NCBI RefSeq assembly: GCF_900105985.1
Contig: NZ_FNUB01000005.1
Span: 2,108,001 to 2,172,000, forward strand
Source of the DNA: Tenacibaculum sp. MAR_2010_89
GTDB taxonomy: Bacteria > Bacteroidota > Bacteroidia > Flavobacteriales > Flavobacteriaceae
Direction of reading: 5' to 3'
Length of the DNA stretch: 64,000 bases
Part shown: piece after piece, positions 52,341-61,843 of the stretch
Layout of the letters: each line of letters opens with the position of its first letter
Position numbering within the stretch: position 1 is the first letter of the stretch
Position numbers and translations under genes: made by a program
Notes under the pieces: generated by a model
The model's input: the letters and a program-made list of their open reading frames with translations, nothing else
Told to the model about the DNA's origin: nothing
The model's database searches: none

Positions 52341-54764
52341 TTATTTAATAATTAAGTACATATTTGTAGCTGATTCGTATCCACCACATTTATCAATATA
52401 ACTAACCTCAATAGTAACAAAATTATTACTATAAGGTTTTAAATTTTCTGTAATGTCCATTGGAGGAAGCGGAGTTATTTTTCCACTACAACCATTACTG
52501 AAATCTTGATTTAATACAACGTTTCCATTTATTTTAAGTTCTAAAACATCGTCTACAGAAACATCACCTGTACCATCTTTTGTAGATGATAAAAATATTT
52601 CCTTACCAGAAGGAAGCCATACCATTTCTCTTACATTTGAATAGAAAATACTTGGAGGGTTTAGTTTTACAGGTCTAGAGGTTATTTCTTTACCTAAAAA
52701 TATAACTAGTTTGTCTTTAACATTTTTGCTATCAGAAGCTACATACACTATTTCAGGAACTCCATTTACATTAGCATTACGACCTGCAACTACACCTACA
52801 TCTTTCCATTTGTAAACCATATTAATTAAGCCATTTAAATAGCCACCTTCAGCGTGATAACCAACATATCCTGTATCACTTGTCATTAACCATGGAACTC
52901 GATTAGCATAAATATATTGTTTAGTTTCATCTCCTAAAGTAGTGTCTTGCATTTTAACTAAACTTTCTTCAGTTAATACATCAACTGGTAAATTTGCAGC
53001 CCACCATGCAGGTATTGGGTATTGACTGTCTAGAAAAACTTTTTGACAGCTCCCAGCATCAGATTGCCATGGAATTCCCATCCATTTAGTTAAATCTCCT
53101 GGTGTTGTTTTCCATAACCAATTTTCTTTATTTGATGGATTTAATGAAGCTTTTACATCATCTGAATTCATTTGAAATCCAAAATCATTATAAAAAATTT
53201 CAGATTGTTCATTTTTTGTAGCTGAAGCAATACGTATTTCACGTAGTCCAAAGAAAGAAGCACCTTCAGTAACATTTTTAAATGTTAAATTATTTGCTGA
53301 ATACATTTGTTCATGACGCATTGGCCAAGTAAGTTCTACTCCTGGGTGGAAACCACCTCCATATAAAGTTTCTAAAACAGCTCGTGTCATTAATAAAGCA
53401 CTTTTTGTTTCATCTTTTGAAGCTTGAATGTATATATTTTGATAATAATGACCTATTTCATCCATAGTTGTGAATTCAAAATCTAAGCTTTCAAAATTTC
53501 CATCTCTCCAACTTTCAAGTTGCTGATATAAAATAGGAGGGATTGCAAACCATTGCGCAGGACTTCCAGGATAATTAATTCCATCACCTGGATAAAAAGG
53601 GTATTTTAATTCTTCTGTTCCACTACCAATATTTGTAATATCAGTTGTACTCTTACTAGGTATAACTGGTTCGTTGGTATAAGCATAAGCTGGATTTCTA
53701 AATAAGCTAAATATTTTTTCCCTTAAGGGTTGAGCTTCATCAGAGCTATTATATAAAAATTTAAATTCTTCAGTAGTTAATTGATCAATAATTTCTCTAA
53801 ATGATGGAGCAAGGAAATCACTTGCATTTACCCATTGCATTCTATATAACCTATATAATACAGGGAAAACTAAACTGAAATCTGTAGAATACGTATCATT
53901 TGAAGTGCCACAAATAAGATCGTACATTGTAGCTAATGGTTGTATTTGTGGAGCATAATCTGGTGGAGCAGTAGCTATCCAAGCTGCCGATTTAGGATCG
54001 TTTACTTCGTATGTTTTTCCATCTATTGTTACTTTAGCAGTAATTCTTCCGTCACAAATATCATCATACCAATTAGAGTTATCAGCAAAATCAGTATTCA
54101 AATCTGATGGATTTAAAGCTGCGGAAACCCCATCTCCAGGATAAAAAATTAAAGTTCCATTATCATGTTCAACTGTTCCTAAATTTACACTTTTACTTTC
54201 CATGTGCATTGCTTTTGCAATTTTACTCTTTCCTTCAGGGTTTAAAGGAAAAGGAAATTGTCCTCCAATTTTTTGCTTTTGATTACTTGAGGATACACTA
54301 ACAGGTGCGGGGCAGTTAACTAACTCTTTTCTATAATTTTGATCATCAGAGTTTATTAGTTTTTGATCTAATACATTAGGATTTCTTCTTGAAGTACTAA
54401 TTCCAGGAGCTATTTTTTCGGTAAAAAAAGTTGAGCTTAAATTTTCATTATCTGTATTTACAGAAAGATCTAAACTATTATTAAAATCATACCAAAATGG
54501 TTTTTTATTAGCTACCTCTACAGTCCATTCAACTTGACTAATATTGGCGTCTAATTTACGAATAGGGTTACCCTGATCGTCACATTCATAAATATAAAAA
54601 CGTTGAGCTTGTTTTTTTAATGCACCATCAGCAGTGTGATACTCTTCTCCAGTTTCATATAAATTAGCCCATGGAACTTCAGGGCTAAAAACGACATCTT
54701 CTTTTGTTGCAGGACCATTACCCATTCGAGCAATTCCTATTGATGGATAAATTTTAAAATTCAT
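52341..54764 (-). CDS. LodA-like quinoprotein-family oxidase
   Basis: 807 residues matching LodA-like amino-acid oxidases by the opening IYPSIGIARMGNGP, the central GGGFHPGVELTWPMRH (469-484) and the IPWQSDAGSCQ region (564-574). LodA makes lysine semialdehyde and H2O2 with a Cys-Trp tryptophylquinone. W566 fits the cofactor tryptophan. Just before GGGFHPG, where the family is expected to carry the partner cysteine, this protein has ETLY, and there is no cysteine at all between C285 and C573. It may be an inactive or differently matured branch. Substrate unknown. No signal peptide. Confidence 0.85.
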   Translation of the reverse strand: MNFKIYPSIGIARMGNGPATKEDVVFSPEVPWANLYETGEEYHTADGALKKQAQRFYIYECDDQGNPIRKLDANISQVEWTVEVANKKPFWYDFNNSLDLSVNTDNENLSSTFFTEKIAPGISTSRRNPNVLDQKLINSDDQNYRKELVNCPAPVSVSSSNQKQKIGGQFPFPLNPEGKSKIAKAMHMESKSVNLGTVEHDNGTLIFYPGDGVSAALNPSDLNTDFADNSNWYDDICDGRITAKVTIDGKTYEVNDPKSAAWIATAPPDYAPQIQPLATMYDLICGTSNDTYSTDFSLVFPVLYRLYRMQWVNASDFLAPSFREIIDQLTTEEFKFLYNSSDEAQPLREKIFSLFRNPAYAYTNEPVIPSKSTTDITNIGSGTEELKYPFYPGDGINYPGSPAQWFAIPPILYQQLESWRDGNFESLDFEFTTMDEIGHYYQNIYIQASKDETKSALLMTRAVLETLYGGGFHPGVELTWPMRHEQMYSANNLTFKNVTEGASFFGLREIRIASATKNEQSEIFYNDFGFQMNSDDVKASLNPSNKENWLWKTTPGDLTKWMGIPWQSDAGSCQKVFLDSQYPIPAWWAANLPVDVLTEESLVKMQDTTLGDETKQYIYANRVPWLMTSDTGYVGYHAEGGYLNGLINMVYKWKDVGVVAGRNANVNGVPEIVYVASDSKNVKDKLVIFLGKEITSRPVKLNPPSIFYSNVREMVWLPSGKEIFLSSTKDGTGDVSVDDVLELKINGNVVLNQDFSNGCSGKITPLPPMDITENLKPYSNNFVTIEVSYIDKCGGYESATNMYLIIK

Positions 54765-54890
54765 AATAGTTTAATTTATATAGTTAGAAAAATTAGATAT
54801 ATATATAAAACTATAAATAGAAAGATTAGTAATTGGAAAAATACCCATAAACGTGTTCTTTTGGAGAACGAGAGCAGGATTATTAAGAAC
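54765..54890. other. Intergenic region between tauE-like and lodA-like genes
   Basis: 126 bases, no gene. A small hairpin GTTCT-TTTGG-AGAAC (near 54859) lacks a good T tail. A near-consensus -7 (TAGTTTTA on the − strand, near 54825) may drive lodA. Confidence 0.35.
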
Positions 54891-55673
54891 TTAAATATTT
54901 ATTAAAATACGTATGCTAACAAAGGCAATTAATATAGCAGTAGCTTTTTTTAATTGAATAGGTGTAAGTATTTTATTACTTAATCTATTACCAATTTGAC
55001 CTCCTACAAATACAATGATAAGAAGAATAGAGGTTAGATTCCAGTTGATTGAAAAATTAGGGTTTGTGTATTGGCCAATTAGGCCACTAATTGAATTAAC
55101 TAAAATAAATAAACTTGCAGTTGCTGCTATTTTTTTAGGTGTTTCCCAGTTAGTTAGATGAAGTAAAGGGGCTAAAAAAATACCTCCACCAATACCTACC
55201 ATGCCTGAAACAAATCCAATTAGACCTCCATATAAAGCATTTTGGGGTAATTTTAATTCTTTAGAACTAGTTTTTTTCGAGATAACTTTTTTTGAAACCC
55301 ACATAGTTATGGCTGCGAATAATAATGTAAAGCCTAACAAGATAAAGAAGAACGTTTGATCAATTCGTAGATACCCACCTAAAAAAGCTAAAGGGATACT
55401 AAAAATAACCAAAGGAGTTACTTTTTTCCAATTGTACTGTTTTTGTTGTTTGAAAATTAAAACATTACCTGTTACAACAATAATATTACATAATAAAGCA
55501 GTAGCTCTAATTTCAGTAAAAGCTAAACTAGTTAAAGCTAAAACTGCTAAATAACTTGATCCACCTCCAAAACCTACTGATGAATATAGAATAGCAATGC
55601 TAAAAAATAAAAAGACTATATGCCAATTTTCGAGAACAGTTTTCAAAACAATTAAAAGCTCCATATAAATCAA
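54891..55673 (-). CDS. TauE/SafE family permease (sulfite exporter-like)
   Basis: 260 residues with about eight hydrophobic segments and the duplicated signature AILYSSVGFGGGSSYLAVL near 30 and GFVSGMVGIGGGIFLAPLLH near 155. The family moves sulfite, sulfoacetate or other small organic anions; substrate is not readable. Start may be ATG 55673 or 55664. It lies on the same strand as the lodAB-like pair, 126 bases upstream, so linkage is possible but not shown. Confidence 0.88.
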   Translation of the reverse strand: MIYMELLIVLKTVLENWHIVFLFFSIAILYSSVGFGGGSSYLAVLALTSLAFTEIRATALLCNIIVVTGNVLIFKQQKQYNWKKVTPLVIFSIPLAFLGGYLRIDQTFFFILLGFTLLFAAITMWVSKKVISKKTSSKELKLPQNALYGGLIGFVSGMVGIGGGIFLAPLLHLTNWETPKKIAATASLFILVNSISGLIGQYTNPNFSINWNLTSILLIIVFVGGQIGNRLSNKILTPIQLKKATAILIAFVSIRILINI

Positions 55674-55780
55674 ATATATATATTTATAAGTGATCTTATG
55701 TTGTTAGTAGAAAAAATATAAAAACTATTTAAAAAAAACTGTAGATTAGTTTTTTATTAAAAACATAAAAGATTTTATAG

Positions 55781-57697
55781 ATGAGTAATTATCACATAAA
55801 ACATTTAGAAGAATATTATCAAGTTTATAGAAAATCAATAAGAAGCCCTGAATTATTTTGGGAAGAAATTGCTGAGGAACATTTTGTTTGGAGAAAAAAA
55901 TGGGATAACGTATTGAGTTATGACTTTTCTAAACCAGAAGTAAAATGGTTTGAAGGAGCAAAATTAAATATAACAGAAAATTGTATTGATAGGCACCTTC
56001 AAATTAGAAGGGATAAGACTGCTATTTTGTTTGAGCCTAATAGTCCAGATGAAGAAGCTCTTCATATAAGTTATAATGATTTACATAAGCGAGTATGTAG
56101 GTTTGCTAATGTTTTAAAAAATAATGGAATAGGTAAGGGTGATAGAGTATGTATTTATTTACCAATGATTCCTGAGTTAGCAGTTTCAGTATTGGCTTGT
56201 GCTAGAATTGGAGCAGTTCATTCTGTGGTTTTTGCTGGATTTTCATCAACAGCATTATCTACAAGAATAAACGATTGTGAAGCAAAAATGGTAATTACAG
56301 CAGATGGATCATATAGAGGAGCAAAAACGATCGATTTAAAGAGTATTGTTGATGAAGCATTAGATAGTTGTAAATGTGTTAATACAGTTTTAGTTGTAAA
56401 AAGAATAGCTACTGATATTAATATGAAAGAAGGTAGAGATAAATGGATACAGCCTTTATTAGATGTAGCTTCTGAAGAATGTGAACCTGAAATAATGGAT
56501 GCAGAAGATCCTTTATTTATTTTATATACTTCGGGTTCAACCGGAAGTCCAAAAGGAATGTTACATACAACTGCTGGTTATATGGTGTATACTGCATATA
56601 CGTTTAAAAATGTTTTTAATTATAGAGAAAATGATGTGTATTGGTGTACAGCAGATATTGGTTGGATAACTGGTCATAGCTATATTGTATATGGACCTTT
56701 AGCTAATGGAGCAACTACAGTTATGTTTGAAGGAGTTCCTAGCTATCCAGATTTTGGCCGTTTTTGGCAAATAGTAGAAAAACATAAAGTAAGTCAGTTT
56801 TATACAGCTCCGACAGCTATTAGAGCTTTGGCAAAAGAAAAATTAGATTATGTTGATTCTTATGATTTATCATCTATAAAAGTTTTAGGGACCGTTGGTG
56901 AACCTATCAATGAAGAAGCATGGCATTGGTACAATGATAATGTAGGTAAAAAAAAGAGCCCGATTGTAGATACTTGGTGGCAAACAGAAACTGGTGGAAT
57001 GATGATTTCACCAATACCATATGCTACACCAACTAAACCTACTTATGCAACATTACCACTCCCTGGAGTTCAATTGGCATTAGTAGATGAAAAAGGAGAA
57101 GAGATAAAAGGAAATCAAGTAGATGGTCGATTGTGTGTTAAATTTCCTTGGCCGTCAATGGCAAGAACAATATGGGGAAATCATCAGCGATATAAAGAAA
57201 CTTACTTTTCAGCATTTGAAAATAAATATTTTACTGGTGATGGTGCTCTTCGTGATGAAGTTGGTTATTATCGTATAACAGGTAGAGTAGATGATGTTAT
57301 TATAGTTTCAGGACATAATTTAGGAACAGCACCTATTGAAGATGCTATAAATGAGCACCCTGCAGTTGCTGAAAGTGCCATTGTAGGTTTTCCTCATGAT
57401 ATTAAAGGAAGCGCATTATACGGTTATGTTATTTTAAAAGAAACCGGTGAAGGTAGAAATCATGATAATTTACGAAAAGAGATTAATCAAATTATTACCG
57501 AACATATTGGACCAATTGCCAAATTAGATAAAATTCAATTCACAATTGGGTTACCTAAAACACGTTCGGGAAAAATTATGAGACGAATTTTACGTAAAAT
57601 TGCACTTAATGAGTTAGATAATTTAGGAGATGTTTCTACGTTATTAAACCCAGAAATTGTACAAAATATTATAGATAGTAGATTAGAAACTAAATAA
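55781..57697 (+). CDS. acs: Acetate-CoA ligase (acetyl-CoA synthetase)
   Basis: Activates acetate through acetyl-AMP to acetyl-CoA. The AMP-forming motifs are YTSGSTGSPKGMLH, DTWWQTETGG and YFTGDGALRDEVGYY. The C-terminal catalytic lysine lies in KTRSGKIMRRILR, the site normally acetylated for regulation. WEEIAEEHFVWRKKWD near the N-terminus is the family's ACAS_N domain. Length 638 is standard. Ends overlap the convergent STAS gene by 8 bases. Confidence 0.95.
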   Translation: MSNYHIKHLEEYYQVYRKSIRSPELFWEEIAEEHFVWRKKWDNVLSYDFSKPEVKWFEGAKLNITENCIDRHLQIRRDKTAILFEPNSPDEEALHISYNDLHKRVCRFANVLKNNGIGKGDRVCIYLPMIPELAVSVLACARIGAVHSVVFAGFSSTALSTRINDCEAKMVITADGSYRGAKTIDLKSIVDEALDSCKCVNTVLVVKRIATDINMKEGRDKWIQPLLDVASEECEPEIMDAEDPLFILYTSGSTGSPKGMLHTTAGYMVYTAYTFKNVFNYRENDVYWCTADIGWITGHSYIVYGPLANGATTVMFEGVPSYPDFGRFWQIVEKHKVSQFYTAPTAIRALAKEKLDYVDSYDLSSIKVLGTVGEPINEEAWHWYNDNVGKKKSPIVDTWWQTETGGMMISPIPYATPTKPTYATLPLPGVQLALVDEKGEEIKGNQVDGRLCVKFPWPSMARTIWGNHQRYKETYFSAFENKYFTGDGALRDEVGYYRITGRVDDVIIVSGHNLGTAPIEDAINEHPAVAESAIVGFPHDIKGSALYGYVILKETGEGRNHDNLRKEINQIITEHIGPIAKLDKIQFTIGLPKTRSGKIMRRILRKIALNELDNLGDVSTLLNPEIVQNIIDSRLETK

Positions 57698-57968
57698 TAT
57701 TTCTATAATCTAGTTCATCATAAAAATCTTTAGCACCAAAACCTTGAATACTAATATCTTTATTATTATTTGAGGTTTTGGTATATAAATTAATGAGAGA
57801 ATTAACTGTAAAAGTATCTATTTCAGTAACTTCATTAATGTTTAAAACTATTTTGTTATTCGATTTTAGAAAAGAGTTAATAATAGCTTTTAAGCGAGAA
57901 TAATTATTAAAGTTTAAATTACCTTTAAGATGAAAACAGTTTTTTTCGTTGGTTATTTGTAAATTCAT
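57690..57968 (-). CDS. STAS domain protein
   Basis: A single STAS domain of 92 residues: FHLKGNLNFNNYSRLKAII, KIVLNINEVTEIDTFTVNSLINLY (the conserved strand-helix around the phosphorylatable position, here D-T-F-T), and SIQGFGAKDFYDEL. STAS proteins relay signals as anti-sigma antagonists or in transporters. No partner kinase is nearby. Confidence 0.82.
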   Translation of the reverse strand: MNLQITNEKNCFHLKGNLNFNNYSRLKAIINSFLKSNNKIVLNINEVTEIDTFTVNSLINLYTKTSNNNKDISIQGFGAKDFYDELDYRNII

Positions 57969-58069
57969 AATAATATAGTTTTTTACTAAAAATAATTATG
58001 AATTAAATAAATTTCAACTTTTTTTCGTTCAAATGTATGTTCTTGTGGATGAATGGAAACGATAAAAAA
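57969..58069. other. Short intergenic region, nothing notable
   Basis: 101 bases between the STAS gene and rsmD on the same strand. No hairpin terminator or consensus promoter that I could support. Confidence 0.4.
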
Positions 58070-58612
58070 TTATTCTTTTATTTCAAAAAAACTAAAAACA
58101 TTACCTCCATAACGTTTCTCATAGCTAAAACATGGATGATTTGACAAGGTGGTATGTTTTGAATGTTCAATAATTAAAAGTCCCTCTTCTTTTAAAATAT
58201 TTCTGTCAAAAATAGTATCAGCAATTTTTAAAAACTCTTCCTCTTTAAAATCATAAGGAGGATCAGCGAAAATAACATCAGCTTTTAAAGGAGTTTTTTC
58301 TAAAAATTTATAAACATCACTTTTAAAAGTATTTATATTTAAATCAAGATCCTTTGATGTTTGATTGATAAATTTGATACAATTAAAATGAGCATCAATA
58401 GCGTAAATTTCTTCAGTACCTCTAGAAGCAAATTCATAACTGATATTTCCAGTACCAGAAAATAAATCTATTACAGATATACTATCAAAGTAATATAAGT
58501 TATTTAGAATATTAAATAATGATTCTTTAGCCATATCTGTTGTTGGACGAACAGGTAGATTTTTAGGAGCTGAAATTCGCTTACTTTTATGTTTTCCAGA
58601 AATTATACGCAT
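58070..58612 (-). CDS. rsmD: 16S rRNA (guanine966-N2) methyltransferase RsmD
   Basis: SAM-dependent methylation of G966 in 16S rRNA. Opening MRIISGKHKSKRISAPKNLPVRPTTD region, SAM loop VIDLFSGTGNISYEFASRG, and catalytic DPPYDF. Length 180 is typical. Directly follows the DUF3822 gene with no gap, a pairing kept across Bacteroidetes. Confidence 0.95.
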   Translation of the reverse strand: MRIISGKHKSKRISAPKNLPVRPTTDMAKESLFNILNNLYYFDSISVIDLFSGTGNISYEFASRGTEEIYAIDAHFNCIKFINQTSKDLDLNINTFKSDVYKFLEKTPLKADVIFADPPYDFKEEEFLKIADTIFDRNILKEEGLLIIEHSKHTTLSNHPCFSYEKRYGGNVFSFFEIKE

Positions 58613-59443
58613 TTATGAAAGTAATATATAGTTTGAATGGTTTGAAAAATCATCATCTTCATTAAAAAAACAAGTTGTACTTTCAATAAAGTTAATATTT
58701 CTAATATAGTTATAGGTTATTTTATATAATTCAGAATCCGATTCAATTTTACCTAAAAAGGTTAATTGGAATTCTTCAGGATTCATTTGTAATTGTTCAG
58801 CAGTAAATAATATGTAATAAATAAAATCTTCTTTGCAAGAGTATGAAAATGAATTATACATACTTAATTTATCATTTTCAATAATTATAATGTCCATCAA
58901 GTTTGGAGCAACATTAACAAAAAATCCTGTTTTTGTTGATGAGTTTTTTATTTTATTTATAAGTTTATCTATGAGTACAGATGCATGATGCATGTATTCA
59001 AACTCTCCGAAATTTTGAAATAAATAATTATTAATGTTTACATATGGGATATACACTGTATTGGCATTAATAGAAGACAGGTTATCATATGTAATAAAAT
59101 CTGTAGCTAATGTTTTTACAGAGTATTTTAAATAAGGAACTAAATTATTTCTATCAAAAAAATCATTAGGCACAATAGTAGCTAGGTTGTTTTGATGTAT
59201 AGCAGATACTGATTTAAAATCTTGCTGTAAATCTTTATCATTAGCAAAAATGTACATTATTTTCTCTAACAATAATTCGGGAGAAGCAATAGTTTTTTCA
59301 AAAATGTATTCAGAAAAAAGATTAACATCATTAGTTGTTAAATCAGTAATACAAAAAGAAAATCCATCCAAACTAAATTGGATGGATAGATTTTTATTTT
59401 GCGCAATTGCGCTAATTTTTTTACTCTTTTTTTGCAGCTGCAT
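58613..59443 (-). CDS. DUF3822 family protein
   Basis: About 276 residues, soluble, with the DUF3822 pattern LSIQFSLDGFSFCITD near the start and EFEYMHHASVLIDKL, FFVNVAPNLMDIIII in the middle. The fold resembles actin/ASKHA-type proteins (an inferred relation). Start ATG 59443 is chosen over 59476 since family members begin near here; the upstream gene overlaps it by about 23 bases. Function unknown; always near rsmD in Flavobacteriia. Confidence 0.85.
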   Translation of the reverse strand: MQLQKKSKKISAIAQNKNLSIQFSLDGFSFCITDLTTNDVNLFSEYIFEKTIASPELLLEKIMYIFANDKDLQQDFKSVSAIHQNNLATIVPNDFFDRNNLVPYLKYSVKTLATDFITYDNLSSINANTVYIPYVNINNYLFQNFGEFEYMHHASVLIDKLINKIKNSSTKTGFFVNVAPNLMDIIIIENDKLSMYNSFSYSCKEDFIYYILFTAEQLQMNPEEFQLTFLGKIESDSELYKITYNYIRNINFIESTTCFFNEDDDFSNHSNYILLS

Positions 59444-60155
59444 CTTCTTTGTCGTAAAATGGAGGCCAGTTACCACCTGTAGTAACTTCTGATAGAGACC
59501 CTACAGAGATAAAAGGACCTTTTACTTGATCCGTTTCAACTGCTTCTAATTCTATTTTTATTAAAGAACTATTCATTCCTTCTAAAATAGGTTTTTTATC
59601 TACTTTAGCTTCAAATACAGGAACTAATAAACCAGCTACTTTTTCTATTTTATCCGTTGCTAACTCAAATTGTTTGTCAGTACCTGGTACATTAAACATA
59701 TTTTGGAAGTCTTTCCCCTCAAAATATTTAATTACTGGCTCATAATCAATAGTGTCAGTTTGTTTAACAGATATTTTATCAGTTAAACCACCAGATAAAG
59801 TAACTTCTTTTTCTATATTTTTAGTTTCTGTAATAGCTAAAGAATCATTTTGGATAAAGCTAATTAAAGCATTTTTATCTTTAGTATAATCACCTTTAGC
59901 TTCCTTATATTTAATTTGAGCGTCACGTATTAACTTTAAACTTTTAATAACTTTAGCGTAACGAACCTTTTTATCTTTATTAAATTTTATTGGCTCCATA
60001 ATTCCGCCATAAATTTTATAGGCTAAGAAGATAGAGGCAACTAATAGTAATATAGAAACTAACCATCTCATTTTTAGAGGTACAAATTTAACAATAAGTA
60101 CAGCTAAAAGAAACGCAACAACTGCTGCTGCTAAAATCATTAATAATAAATTCAT
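59421..60155 (-). CDS. Hypothetical membrane-anchored protein
   Basis: Two hydrophobic segments at the N-terminus (residues 3-22 and 31-48) are followed by a soluble domain of about 190 residues, probably periplasmic, rich in Lys/Asp/Glu. The segment KSLKLIRDAQIKYKEAKGDY looks like the mature start of type IV pilin-like or secretion-system proteins, but no prepilin site is present. It ends in KKE. The last bases overlap the DUF3822 gene. First gene of an operon with DUF3822 and rsmD. Confidence 0.75.
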   Translation of the reverse strand: MNLLLMILAAAVVAFLLAVLIVKFVPLKMRWLVSILLLVASIFLAYKIYGGIMEPIKFNKDKKVRYAKVIKSLKLIRDAQIKYKEAKGDYTKDKNALISFIQNDSLAITETKNIEKEVTLSGGLTDKISVKQTDTIDYEPVIKYFEGKDFQNMFNVPGTDKQFELATDKIEKVAGLLVPVFEAKVDKKPILEGMNSSLIKIELEAVETDQVKGPFISVGSLSEVTTGGNWPPFYDKEDAAAKKE

Positions 60156-60234
60156 TTTTTTAATTTTTAATATATGATATTCGCAAATCTACAATTTTTT
60201 TTCAATGAAGAAAATTTTTAACTATAAATAGATA

Positions 60235-60242
60235 TATCTTTG
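60235..60242 (+). promoter_or_regulatory. -7 element TATCTTTG for the RecD-like helicase gene
   Basis: Exact TAnnTTTG match 17-24 bases before the ATG at 60259; the mRNA leader would be only about 10 bases. Confidence 0.55.
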
Positions 60243-60258
60243 GAAATTATTTTATTTT

Positions 60259-61686
60259 ATGATAGCATCTGCACACAAATTTTATACTGAAATATTACAA
60301 AAATTCCCTTATACACCAACCTACAAGCAAAATAAATTATTAAATGAATTAACTAATTTTATTTTCGAAGATAATGAAAATGCCTTATTTGTTTTAAAAG
60401 GGTATGCGGGTACTGGAAAAACTACAACTATAAGTACCGTAGTAAATAACCTATGGAAGGCTGGTAAAAAGGCTGTTTTATTGGCGCCAACTGGTAGAGC
60501 TGCTAAGGTAATATCAGGGTATTCAGGTAAGCAAGCATTTACTATTCATAAAAAAATATATTTCCCTAAAAAACAAAGTAATGGTGGAGTAAGTTTTGTA
60601 ATGCAACCTAACAAGCATACAAACACTATTTTTATTGTTGATGAATCTTCAATGATTTCAGATGAAAAACAAAATGCCAAATTGTTTGAAAATGGTTCTT
60701 TACTTGATGATTTAATGGCATATGCATATTCAGGAAAAAATTGCAAAATTGTTTTTATAGGAGATACAGCTCAGTTACCTCCTGTAAAATTAACAATGAG
60801 CCCAGCTTTAGAAGCTGATAAGTTATCATTTGAGTTTAATAAACAAGTTACTGAAATTGAATTAGATGAAGTTGTACGTCAGCAAGAGGATTCAGGTATT
60901 TTATACAATGCTACTGATTTAAGATTGTTAATAGAAAATAAAGCTGTTGATTTTCAATTCGATGTAAGTTTTCCAGATATTATCCGATTGGAAGACGGTT
61001 ATGAAATTCAAGATGCAATTACTTCTGCTTATGATGGTGAAATAGGAGTAGAGGATACTGCAATTATAGTACGCTCTAATAAAAGAGCTAACCAGTATAA
61101 TGATCAGATTAGAACAAAAATTAGAGGGCAAGAAAATGAAATATCTACAGGAGATTATGTAATGGTAGTTAAAAATAATTACTTCTGGCTAAAAGATTCT
61201 TCGTCGGCTGGTTTTATTGCGAATGGGGATATTTGTGAAGTAATGCGAATTAATTCCATAAAAGAATTATACGGATTTAAATTTGCTGAAGTTGAAGTTC
61301 GTATGATTGATTATCCAGATATGAAGCCTTTTGAAACAGTATTGTTGTTAGATACGTTAACAAGTGAAAGTCCTTCATTAACTTATGAAGAGTCAAATAA
61401 GTTGTATGAAGCTGTTAAAGAAGATTTTGCTAATGAAAAATCAAAGTATAAGCAATTTATGGGAGTTAAAAAGAATAAATATTTTAATGCCTTACAAGTG
61501 AAATTTTCTTATGCGATGACTTGTCACAAGTCTCAAGGTGGACAATGGAAAACAATTTTTATTGAGCAACCATATCTTCCAGATGGTCCTAGTGTAGAGT
61601 ATTTAAGATGGTTGTATACTGCAGTAACACGTGCGCAAGAAAAATTATATTTAATAGGTTTTAAAGATGAATGTTTTGTAGACTAA
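60259..61686 (+). CDS. ATP-dependent RecD-like DNA helicase (SF1)
   Basis: Walker A GYAGTGKTTTIS near residue 53, then LLAPTGRAAKVIS (motif Ia), IFIVDESSMISD (Walker B, motif II), IVFIGDTAQLPPV (motif III), and the C-terminal UvrD_C_2 domain AMTCHKSQGGQWKTIFIEQP with YTAVTRAQEKLYLIG. Length 475 is short for RecD but usual for this stand-alone Bacteroidetes group. No RecB/C partner nearby. Role in replication or repair is inferred. Confidence 0.92.
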   Translation: MIASAHKFYTEILQKFPYTPTYKQNKLLNELTNFIFEDNENALFVLKGYAGTGKTTTISTVVNNLWKAGKKAVLLAPTGRAAKVISGYSGKQAFTIHKKIYFPKKQSNGGVSFVMQPNKHTNTIFIVDESSMISDEKQNAKLFENGSLLDDLMAYAYSGKNCKIVFIGDTAQLPPVKLTMSPALEADKLSFEFNKQVTEIELDEVVRQQEDSGILYNATDLRLLIENKAVDFQFDVSFPDIIRLEDGYEIQDAITSAYDGEIGVEDTAIIVRSNKRANQYNDQIRTKIRGQENEISTGDYVMVVKNNYFWLKDSSSAGFIANGDICEVMRINSIKELYGFKFAEVEVRMIDYPDMKPFETVLLLDTLTSESPSLTYEESNKLYEAVKEDFANEKSKYKQFMGVKKNKYFNALQVKFSYAMTCHKSQGGQWKTIFIEQPYLPDGPSVEYLRWLYTAVTRAQEKLYLIGFKDECFVD

Positions 61687-61843
61687 TAATCTAATTTCAC
61701 CTATTTCCATGATAAAGTATATTTAACATTCCTGTTTTCATAAATCATTAATGATTCTTGTATAAATGTGACTTATTTTAAAATTTAGTGTCATATAAAT
61801 TAGAAATCTATTGTAAATAGAGGTTAATCTAATAAAATTCATA

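Noticed and set aside
51313..54764. LodB-like gene as a tryptophan halogenase
   Set aside because: It is directly downstream of a LodA-like gene and I saw no KWWI-type halogenase motif.
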